From Oryzias latipes (Eukaryota; Chordata; Actinopteri; Beloniformes; Adrianichthyidae), in assembly GCF_002234675.1 (NCBI RefSeq), contig NC_019871.2, positions 24,833,466-24,897,465 of the forward strand: 64,000 nucleotides of DNA, in the 5' to 3' direction. Under the pieces are notes generated by a model. That model did no database searches. It had not been told where the DNA came from and saw nothing but the letters and a program-made list of their open reading frames with translations. Positions 50,101 to 62,100 of this stretch are shown piece after piece (the first letter of the stretch is position 1; every line of letters begins with the position of its first letter). Position numbers and translations under genes: made by a program.

Positions 50101-53100
50101 GTGCAGTGGTTCCTCTCATCTTGCCTTCTTCCTATGGGGGTAAATCATCTTAAAGTGAATTAAAAAAACAGTATGTAAGTTTAAAAAAAATGAGAAAATT
50201 TTTAAACTCAAAAGTATGCATTGTAAACGTGATCATTTGAAACTTGGATTAAAAGAAATACCATCAACCTGAAGCTGTTACCAAATGAAAAATGATTTTT
50301 ATTTTAACAGCCGCTATTTTATATTATCTCTTTTTTCTTTTTCTCTCTGTCTCTTTAGTTTACTGTTTCAATTCAGAATTTTTGCTTTCGGTGCTAAGCC
50401 TAACTTTACTTTAGGGGTGGGGCTTTCAGCTATGATTGACATCACGGGACAGAGCTCATGGTGACGTCATTGCCCCACCAAAACAGCGTCTGCTGTGTCA
50501 TCCCTCCTCTGATCTACCAAACCTCGCGAGCATTTTATCCCTACTGTGCGCCGCATCATAGTGGATAAAACCAAAGTGGAAAATGAAAAACAGCAGCTTT
50601 TACAAACAAACATTGTTTTTCAATTTAGGTTTACTTATTTTTTTTTTCAAATTCAAGTTTCAAATTGACCTATTATTAAATTTTAAAACAAGTTTGAAAT
50701 ATAAATATCATTTAATTTACAATTGTACATTTTTTTCTTCTTCAACTATACACTGTATGTTTTTGAAAGTACAATCTGTTTTGTCGTTCACTTTAAGCTG
50801 GTCCTGATTTGACCCCCTATCTTCCTGTCAAATGAGATATTTGTTTCTGATTGTGCACTGAGAGACTGCTGATCTCCTGACCAGGCCTTGGCTCAGGAAC
50901 TCAGCGGCTTTGTTTCCAGTGTAAAAGTGAAAATGTCGGACGAAGGCGCCATGTCTAGTCTCAGATCGGTTATGAAGCTGTGCACTCAGTCCGCAAGCAG
51001 GAAACCTGTGGTAACAGATTCTGTTCTTACGGCAGCTATCAGACATTTTGAGCATGTGGCTGCAGATTAAGGAGATTCCAACCTATTTCTCTCTACAGGT
51101 CCACGTTAATGCCGTCTCCTCTGGTTTGTTCGTACTGGCTCTACCAGCCAGCCTCATCAGTGAATCGGCAGAAATCTGCAAACTGCTGGTGAGTGACGGC
51201 CATGCTGGGGGGGGGCGTGATCGTGTGAAATCTCACTGAAATTATTCTTCCCTCTTAAATCAGTTAAATAGTTGGTCCAAAAAAGTGGATGATGATGAGC
51301 AAATGGAGGAGGACTGGGAGATGACTAAAGTTCAGCCAGCCGGGGACGACCACGACCTTTTTGATGACGGTGAAGGTTCCAGCAGCTTCAACGGCGCCAA
51401 CAGGCAGAAAGGAGACGGTGCTGACACCTCCTGCCGCCCGGGTGAGCTTTATTTAGACTTTAACACCCGCTCCAACCATCTTTTGATCCATTGTACAATC
51501 GTTTTTTTAAATTATGATAACATTGTTTTTAGCTGAAATAGAAAACCTGTGACGTTTTTGAGGACATAGTTTCTACAGAGCGGCAGCCATGGAGGTTTTT
51601 TAGAAAAGGCCTCCTCCAATGGCCGCCGCCCACCCGAAATCTTTTCTGTTTTGTCAATTTGCTGATGACTCCACCCACTTCCTCCACTATTTATGTGGCC
51701 TCACAATAAAAAACGAAACGTTAAAGAAAGCAAACCATTCTATGCACGGTAGAACTTTATAAATATACATTTTTTAACAAACATTATCAATATTTTAATA
51801 GTCATTTAGTGTCTTTTCTTTTGTCTACTTAGTGTAGCAGTACGACAATGCATCCTTATTTATTGTTTTTTACAAACTTGTGATGTAGTTGTTTCATGTT
51901 TTGGGGGAATTTAAGCTCAGAAAATCTTTTGACGTATTTAAGATTGTGCACCTGAGGAAAAACCTTTTGTGCTCTGACAGGTGCAAAATGTCTGCTGGCA
52001 GAGGAAAACCTGTCGCAGCAGGACACAGCTCTCCTGGCAGTCCTGGCGTTCCTGTGCGAGTGCGGTTCCGTCCCGCCTGTTCATGGTCTGCTTTTCAAGC
52101 CTCACGAGGTGCGGCGCCGGCTGCTGCTTTTCCTGGAGCAGATGGATTTCGGCAAAGCCCTGCACCTCAACATGGTTGGTCGAAGCCTCCGTTCGGGGTT
52201 TTCACCTTTTGTCTTGTGCTAATGTTTGGTTCTCCTGCAGTATCTTGTCCTGTTGAAGAACCTTCCTGCTGAAGACTCGCTCTCTGCAGAGGAATTCGAT
52301 TTGCTGCTCCGTCCTCTCGCGTAAGGAAGTGTGAGCGGCTTTTCTCAAAGTGTAGTCCAGCTTGAAATAATAGGCGTGTTGTGCATTTGCCGGTGTGTCT
52401 GCAGGGATCTGTGCGGTCTGTATCGTCAGGATCAGGAGATCTGTGTTGCTGTGCTGCTCAGTTTGTTACCCTCCATAAAGAGCCTGGGAAGAACTCGCCC
52501 CGTGCTGGAAGACATGAAACACGTCCAGGGGTGTCTGCTGCAAGTGGTGTCTGGGTTTTGGTTCGTAGCCTTTTTACACCCAAACCAATGACTGTGCATC
52601 CAGTCATTGTAGTGTTTTTTGATTCCCATCTGTTGCTTTCTTTTCTCAGCTTCCTAAGCAAGTCAGGAAAATGTTCTGCGTCTGTGAGAGCAGCTTTAGT
52701 GAGGTGTCTTGTTGCTTTGCTTGAGGTAACCTCACCTGAATCCACCTCTACTGTTCACAAAACAGGGATTTGTTGTAAGAAAACAAGTGAAGGAGCTGAT
52801 TTTGTGTGTTCTTGTTTGTTTCTCTTTGTTTTGTTTAGGCAGACCCACACTGTAACTGGGCTATTTTGAGCCTCAGAGGGGATGAAGGGGAGGAAGAGCG
52901 TTTGTTGTCTTCTGTCCTTCCATCTTACCTTGCAGATGCTGACCACTATGTCCGCATGCAGGTGGCTACATCCGTGGAGAGGTGTGCTGCCGCTCTGATG
53001 TTTTAAGGCATTCACTATATACTTTGTTTCAGCATTAAGTTATAATGATTCTACAAAGCACGTCTTAGGGTGTAGTCAGGGTTTGCTTAAAGGAAAACCA

Positions 53101-56100
53101 GACTTTGTTTCCTCTGATAATCCGGAACACATTTTTCAGTCTGAATACACCCAAACACACCCGGATCTGGGACCAGGAGCTACTCTCTAACCCATCTTTG
53201 GGGGTGGTCTTGGTCCTTTTTCAATGAGAATGAGCTTCTGAGATTCTTAAGTCTGAATACAATCCGTCCTCGGAGTGGAACAACTGAACCAAACCAGCCA
53301 CCGTAGCTGGTGGTCACGTGATAGCAAGCAACAATTGTCAAGTTATCAAACAGAAAAAAAGGGTCCAACTGTTTATTTGTTAGAACCTTTATTTTAACAG
53401 CCGTGCCTTGTTATGCGGCACACGCATAACATGCCAGCAGCATGCCTCCACCATCCTAGAGTAGCGGTAAAAAGTGTTGTACCTGATGTTGATACAGGCG
53501 TTTAAAATTGGTCAACAAAATATAAAGTTGGAATCAGTAAACTAGAACAGGACTTCCATAATTTCTGCGTGTAGATGCTTTGCCCCGCCTTTGTGATTCC
53601 TGGCCAATGTGTGAAGAGATATTTAGCCACATGGTTTTGTTTACAAGCTTTAGTCTGTTGCAGAATGGGCCGCTTGATGCCAGTCTGAATAGAGACCAAG
53701 CGCAAGGTTCAGGACTCCATCCGGACCAGATGATTTTTCCAGTCTGAATACACCCCTAGACTTAAAATAAACCTGGCCTCAAACTATGAAACTCCCACCT
53801 ATGTGCTTTACAAGAGCTCTACTGCCTTTGTATTTTTATGATTTTTAACATTTGTCATGTTGTCATCTGTATTTAGGCTGTTTCTGGAGATGAAACCAGA
53901 GTTTCCAAAAATGAGGGAGATGATGCCGCTGAAACACCAGCAAAAAGCTTTTGAGCACATTTACCTGAAGGCTCAGGAAGGAATGAAGCTTCCTGTAAGT
54001 TCATGGGTACTGTAACGGGTGGTTTCTTTTGTTGCTTTTTCTGGCTTTTTACCTTTTACTTTATGCTTAATTTACCATGTTGTTCACAGGGAAACAATCA
54101 TTTAAAGGATGAGCAGGACGAGGGCTTCAACCGAAAGGCCACCCTGCTGAAGAGTTTGTCGGTCGTGCTGTGTTGCAGCCCCGTTTGTGAAAAACAGTGT
54201 CTGTTTGCACTTTTCCAGTCCTACAAAGAGAACAACCTCGAGGAGCAGCTCATCAAAAAGGTAACCACTCTTCATTTCTTTAGGTCTTCGTCTGCAGGTG
54301 AGAAGTTGCAGACCACTCGATGAGGCCGTAGAGTGAAAATGTTCATGAAAATTGCTTCATAGGGTCATGCGCTGGGCAACAGGTCATGGCGAAGACTTAA
54401 ACAACACGTAAGGACAAGAAAGGGTAAAGCAGGCAGAACGCAGGCACATCGTACAGATTTGTCATTATACAAACACCGGTGCATTACGCAAGCAGCCCAT
54501 TAGTGCCGTTCAGAGGATAAGCGCGCTCCTTTTGCTCAGCCTGACGGTTAGAAATGAGGACATTAGACAATCAGAGTGTAGTTGTGTTGTGTGGACATCC
54601 TACAGGCACTTATGCATCACACGCACCGTGCATTCAGCATTTGTGCACGGTCAGCAAGGAGCCAGTACTCACACCGACTAACGACGTACGTCATAAGTGT
54701 GTGTAAACCACATTGTCCTTACAAACACTTCACAACTCAAGAACATAGAGAAAAACGTGGGAAAATATGTCGCTGAATGGTTCCGACTGAAACCTTCTTT
54801 GTTGGTGGATTAGAAGGCACAACTGAAGAGAAGTTGTTCTTTTTTTCAGGTTTTGTTTAGTGTGTCGAAGGTTCTGGGCTACAAGAGCGTGAAATCCTTC
54901 GTCACCTCCCACCTCAACTATCTGGTAGCTGAGTGGCTGGCTCAGAGGCAGTCTGATGACCGCTACACTCTTGGCTCTTTTCCTTACAGTCTTCTCGACC
55001 ACGACTCTGTCAAAGACTTCTACAGGTAATGCGAAAGTCACCCGTCTTTGATTCTTTCCAAGGGGACGAATGATTGCGAAGGTTAACATCCCGGGCTTAC
55101 ATCGGCACAGCTCCACCTACCAGGTGCTGATCCCCCGCTTGGTCTTCTTAGACGACTTTGAGCAGGTGAAGTCCATCGGCAGGTGCCTGGAGAAGGACTG
55201 GAGGCTTTTGTTAGCCAACTGCTTCCCCAAAATCATGGTCAACATTCTGCCGTACTTTGCGCTGCCTGGCCAGGATCCACAGGCCGCAACTCAGAGAGAG
55301 AAAGCTCACAAAGTGTACGACCTGCTCAAGGACGGCAGCTGTCTGGGGAAGCAGGTGAGGGCAGCTGGGGGTCACCTGGACACAACAAATTTGACCTGAA
55401 TTTCTTTTTACCTGCTTTATTTATGACAGAAATGAACAATTGCATTTCTCTTATCAGTTTGTGTCATTTTACCTTAAGTCCGGAAATGGTTCATATGTCA
55501 CATACGCAAAAAACATCTGTAAATCTAGAAGTAGTTTGATAAAAATTACATAAAAGTGGCTTATTTCCAGTTGGAGTGAAAACACAGTATTTGTAATTCC
55601 TAACTTGTCCCTTCTTCCAGAGTTTTCCATAAAGTTATTTTTAACAGTATAATTAAAGTGGTTTTTATTACTTTAACAAAGCCTTAGTTTTTTATGTTTT
55701 AAAATAGTTAAAGTAAAGAACTTCGATTTCTAAATCAAAGTAAAAAAGCCTTTATATTATTTCAGAAAATGAATAATCATTCACAGCAAACACATTAAAT
55801 ATAGACATTCATGGGCTTTAGAGAACATTTTTAAATTACATTTCATTTTTTGCCTTTTTAGCTTCACTAATGAGATGAGAAGGATGGAGGGGTTTATTCT
55901 AAAACTATTAGACAGATTTTAAGGTAAATACATAAATATTTTGAAAGCCATCCCAACAGATCAAGGGACATAAGTGCTGCTAGCACAGATTTCATGAAGT
56001 GTTTTTTTTATCTCTCACGTTTAGTGGAAAACCTTTCCTTAAAATCTAATTCAGCTTAGAAAAAGGGTTTGCTGGGTAAAAAAGTCTGGTCAAGCTGACT

Positions 56101-59100
56101 GAGATCTGCTCTGTGAATTGGTCCACAGCAAATTGACAGCCTGATCCACAGTAACCTGGCCGACATCGTGGTGGAGTTGCTCATGACTCTGTGTGAGCCG
56201 AGCGGAGTTGAAGCAGACTGTGGAGGCCTGAAACGCTTCATTGGGTAATGTTGGTCACGCTGTGCCAGAAAGACGTCTCCCTTTTTCAGTTTGTGGTGTT
56301 TTTTTGTGACCGTACCTTGGGAAATGTGTTGCTAAGTGGATTTTCTGCGACTCAGAGAGCTCGATCCTGCACCAAACCCCCCCTGCTTCAGCTCTGATGT
56401 CATCACCGCTACGATGGACTACCTCAGCAAGTGTCACAGCGCCAACCACAGGTCCTTGGTCGCCATTCTGTCAAAAACGCCGGTATATTGATGGATTTCT
56501 CTCTTGCAACTGCTGTCTCATACAAACGTTTATTTTTTTTAACATGAAAGTTGTTTGTTTTTTAGATTTCTATTCAGAGGATTCTATTGGCGGTGTGCGA
56601 AAGAGCAGCAGAGACAACTAACGGCTACGAGCGCCACCGCATCTTGCTCATGTACCACCTGTTTGTCAGCCTGCTGCTCGGGGAGGTGAAAGACGGCCTG
56701 GGGGGCGCCTGGGCCTTCGTCCTCCGAGACGTCATCTACACCCTCATTCACCACATCAACAGCAGGTTTGCGCAGGAAAAACGTCACCTCTACGCTTATT
56801 TTTGTCACCGGAAACGTTACCCAACGCCACCTCCCTCCACACACACAGACCGACGGAGTATGACGAGGTTTCCCAGCGCAGCCTCTCCCTGTGCTGCGAC
56901 CTGCTGACCTCTGTGTGTCAGGCGGCGCTGCAGTTCTGCGATGGTGCCTTAGACTGCCACCTGCAGGTCATTGTGGGGACTCTAACGGCACAGGTGACCA
57001 GTCGGCCTGTTATCTCCAAACAGGTAACTAGAAAATTTGTTCGTCTGAAGTTTCATTTCACACAAACTCATTTTGTGCCCAATAACAAAATGATTCATTA
57101 CAATGAATTCAGTTTCTTTAGATTTTAGCCGTATCTCGAAGCTTAAAACTTACAAAATAACAGTAATTAGTTTAATTTTGGCCCTGTGACAGACTGGTGG
57201 CCTCTCCAGGGTGTACCCCGCCTTCACCCAACAGTAGCCGGGGACAGGCTCCAGCAACCCCATGACCCATAAGGGGATTTAGGGGGTTAAGGAAATGGAT
57301 GGATGAATAGTTTAATTTTGCTCTTAATTTTTACACTGCTTTTTATAAATCTAACAAATTTTACAGACTTTTTCCTGTATTATTTAAAATATATTATTAC
57401 AAATTAATTAATTTCTTATTGATTAATGTCTTTATTATTTTTTAGGCAAATGTGAAAAGCAAACCATATATATTTCTGCCAAATTCTTACCTGTAAGTTT
57501 CAAATTCCCATTCTTCTGTTTTTTGTAGGTGTTGAGTTTGTTGCAGTTTCTCATAATAGAAAACCAGCAGAAGTTAAAGGGAGCCATCCAAAGTTTGGAG
57601 CCTTTTCCCAACCTTCCTGACTTTAAAGAACTCCGTTCTGTGCAGCACAAACTCAAATACAACGACGGCACCTTCACGCTGAGACAGGTGACAGAAACAT
57701 AACCCAGTTCTCCACATGGGAGGCCCCGCTCCATGAACATGGTGTTTTGGGTGTTTTTAACATGTTCTTATGGCTTCTCTGATTTATGGAAGAGATATTT
57801 AAAGAAAATTAGGCTCAGGTATTTAAGTATTTAAGTATTTCTTTATTCAAATCATTGTGCATCAGAAGCAGATGAAAAAATGTTGTTTGAAAAAGGGAGG
57901 CATTAGTTTCAAAGAAACAGAGTTCCCTGCTCCGCTCCATTCTGATGCATCTACTTAGACAAATAGATCCATGAACGTCTTTGTTTTCCTCGTCTGAGCT
58001 GGTATCTGGATCAAAACTGTACGGCTGCATAGCTGCGATGTTAGTTGGTGTTTTTGTTGCAGTTGCAGTAATGTTAGGTTTAGATGTGAGGAGCTGTAAG
58101 CTAGCGGAATAGCATGTAAACACATGGGTGATGGAAAGGGGGGTGGGGTTGCTCTGTGCCAACAGTCTCACAACTGTTTCCTAGAATATGACAGTTTTAT
58201 TTTTTAAATTCTGGCTAAAAACGGCATTATCAATAAAAGATCACTGGGAACGCTCTTAAAATTGATCAAAAGGGTCTTTAAGACATAATTCATGCTTCCG
58301 GGTGATGAGATTCCTTAAAGACAAGGAAAACTCTGTCCATTGGCCCTTCTGCAGGAGATCACCCACTTCCTGTCGGTGGCCTCCTGTGACTCCTTACCTC
58401 TGACCAGGCTTGAGGGTCTTAAGGAGCTGACCAGACAACTGCATCTCAACAAGGAACAGCTTCGAGATCTGCTGAAAGAGTGCCATGGTATTGTACTGTC
58501 AATATTATGTTCTGATTAGTCTGTGGCACAAAGGCAGAAATGTGGGACAATTTACCCTAGAATGAACCTGAACCCCCACATTTCCGCCAAGCGTGCCCAC
58601 CTTTAACAGCAGGAAAATGATCGACTTTACTCACCTGTTCTGCTTTGCCATTATAGCCGACCCCTCTGACAGCGTGCTGGTCAAGCTCATTCTCCGTCTG
58701 TTGCAGCTTTGTAAGTTAGCGGTCAACCACCCCGGAGGAGCTGAGATTCTCGGTGTGTAGCGGGTTTACCTTTCTTTCATGCTTGCTGACACATCTGTCT
58801 GGAAAGTGATTTTTTGTTTTGTTTTGAGTTTGGGGTTTGATCAAACCTTTGACCTGCAGAGGCAGCAGGGAGCTGCCTGGGAGAGCTGGGTCCAGTCGAC
58901 CTCTCCACCATTGCACTCCTTCACGGCAGAGATGCTCTCTACAACCAGGCAGTGGCTCTGTTTTCCTCTACGGAGTCACAGAGTCTTTACATCATCCTCA
59001 ACTGCATGAACGAGGCACTCACACAGCAGCGGTACAGTGAACCCTGCAGCTCCCTAAATGAAGGCTTGGTGTGCAACTCACTGTTTCTTTTTTTTGTGGA

Positions 59101-62100
59101 TGCCGTTCGTCAGAATTGAGGTGAAGAAGGCGGCAGCTCAGTGTGTGAAGGGTATCCTGGCCACCCAGGCTGGAGTGGACTTCTGGGACCTGCACAAAAG
59201 TAACCGCGACCCCATGCTGGCGTACCTGAATCCATTCAGAACAGCCAAGAATAAGGTGGAAAAGAATATGTACACTTTGCCTCAACGTTCATGGCAAACA
59301 TGAAAAGAATGGCATTCGCTGGGCTGTTTGTTACTGTTGAAGGTCGAATGTATTTTTGTTAAAATAATTGACTGTAAATAAGAACTGGACTGAGTGAGTG
59401 TGACCTCACACATAGAAAACAACTTCCAACAAAATGAAGTCAATTTGGTCGCCATTTCTTTGGCGATATGTTGGAACCAGATGTTGTTAGTACGGTAAGC
59501 AGTGATTGGTCTGAATCGGCCTGAGTCAACGTTTCTGTGGCAACCACTCTCACCAATTGGAAGTGAGCTTGTTGAAGGTCCACACCCCAGACGTTTGAAG
59601 GTTGGGCGCAGGACCACATACATTTACTGAGGCATCTGATTGTTCCGTTTTTCATTTTGCTCTTAATTTGCCTTTCTCCAGTCTATCTTTTATCGGAAAG
59701 CACTTTGGTCCTCCTAAAGGAGTCGTGAAACGCTATATAAATAAAAGCTTCAGCTTATAAGTTGGATAATTTGCACTACAGAAAAAATATCATGAAATCA
59801 ATTAGGAGTAGCAAGAACACGTGAATGTTTATTCTGCCAAAGAGAAGGAGTGAGTAATAGCTGATTATTTCTCAATAGTTTATGGGATTTTGGCTTCTTG
59901 GAGCCAGCATGTACTTCCTATTTGAAACGTGAGGGGGAGGGGAGGCTCTGACCAGTTCTTATATACAGTCAATGGTAACAATTCATGAGCTCATCATTTG
60001 ATTTGATTAAATATCTGTTCATTTATCTATTTTCTATTTTATAATCAATACATTCAGTGGGAAAAAAGAAGTTTTGTAAAGGTTTTTTGATTTTGAAATG
60101 GTTTATTTCAAGCAATCAAATAAGAATAATACACAACAACAATACAATCATCAGTTATACATTCATACAATGACGAATCATACTTAGGATAATTAGACAT
60201 ATTGCATGAATATGTTTGAATGGGAGTTTCCTAAAGGTGACTTTAAAGTGAACAAAATTTGAACCTTTATTTCTAAAATAATGTGGAGACTAACAAGAAA
60301 GTTGTCTGTTGCTAGAAAAAAAGCAAGTACTTGGTCAATCACTGATTCTGATGTTTCTGTTTAGTTGTCAGCTTTAAGTGTTGTGGAGAGTTTGGAGGCC
60401 AAGGCAAAGCTGGAGAGCCAGGAGTTTTGGATTCCCCAGACGGGCAGCCACCAAACCTGGCTGAAGGAGCTTTGCACCGCTCTACTCGACAGTGGAGGCG
60501 TCAGGAGCCAGCCTTTGCTGCTCTCACGAGACCTATGTCTGGTAAGTTCATGAAAGCCATTCAGGCTTTTGTTGTGCTGTTTTTATCCCAAATTTTGTAA
60601 AAACGCATGTCATTTTCTAGGACATAGTTTCTGTTTGTCTTTGGCTTCAGCCAAATAGCGAACCAGCATCTCTAAAAACTCCTCTACCTGTCTTCAGGTC
60701 AGCGGGGACCACTGCCAGAGGCTGCTCCCCCTCATCATTCACTCCATCCTTCTGGATGACCCCTCCGGTTCCTGGAGGGAGCTGCTCTCCTCCCACATCC
60801 AAGAGTTCTTCAGTTTCTGTGCAAGAAATGCTCAGGCTGCAAGTCGGTCTGCCACACCTCTCATCCCAGATAATGGTACAGTTCTTCCTGAAAAAGCTAA
60901 ACGGTGATGAATTTTCCTTAGCATCAGGTGGGATTGCGTCCTGTCTATCTTTTTTCCTCAGAGTCTCCCGCTCCCACTCAGAACTCATGTGACAAGAGCT
61001 CTCTGCGGACCATGCTGGCTGCTATCGACTACCTGAGACATCAGCAGAGACCGCTTGATTCTAAGAGGTAAGCTGTAACACCGCACTCCTGCTCTCCTCA
61101 CTCTTTGACTGTGGACACGCCACCTTCAGAGAATTTTTCCATCATGATGCTGCCACATTCCTCATGCACTTTGGTATAAACTGACAACATCTCTTGAAAG
61201 CTTTCTCTAGAAACATTTGAAAACCCTTAACCCCGTCACAGCTTGGTTCCTCTGACCCGAACATATCCTATCCTGATTCAATCCAAAAGTCTCTAGCATG
61301 TCGAATACGGAGATGGTTGTTGGTAGCACAGGATGAGCAAAGATGTCCAGACAGCTCTGCTTCTTGTAGCTTCTTTCAGCACCATGGCAAGTTTTGAGGT
61401 GTTGATGATGGAGTGAGGACCTGCTTTAGGGCCCCCAAAAAGATGGAAACTTCTAAAAACCTGCTTATTTGCAGCCCCTAACCTCCGCGACTACGGAGTG
61501 AAAACTGTACCAGCTCGACATAGTGAGGACGCTGGTGTCTTCAAACTGACGTACTGTCTTCATGAGGATGTCGTCTCCCCTCTGTCCAGGAACTCCGGTG
61601 GAACAGTGTGTGACTCAAACTTTTGGCTGGACTTGAACTACCTGGTTGTGGCCAAAGCTGCTCAGTCCTGCTTGGCGCACTTCACCGCTCTGCTCTACAC
61701 AGAGATCTACGTTGACAAGATCAAAGCCAACATGGAGGAAACTTGCAGGTATGCTTGGAGGTTTGATTTTATTTTTTCTAACTCTCTTTTTTTTTTTTTT
61801 TTTATTTCTTGATCAAATGTGCAGAACCAAGTCCAGAGCATCACGCAAAATTAACTTTGAAGCGAACAGTCAGACCCTCACCATCTCCAGTCTGACGGAG
61901 AAGAGTGTGGAAGACGTCAGCATCAATCTGCAGGTGTGAAAGTTATTTATATTTCATCATTTATAAAAATGTGTCAAATCTGTAACAGAAATATCTTGTT
62001 TGATATATTTATTCTGTCAGAAATAAAGCTATCCAGCTGTGCAGTTTTGAGCCAGATTCCAACTCAGACGGGGAAAACAAAAACATACATGGATTTATTT

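Noticed and set aside
53401-53700. Extra ATM exon in intron 52982-53876
   Set aside because: The flanking exons join in phase with no missing conserved residues, and the open frames there are inside a repeat.
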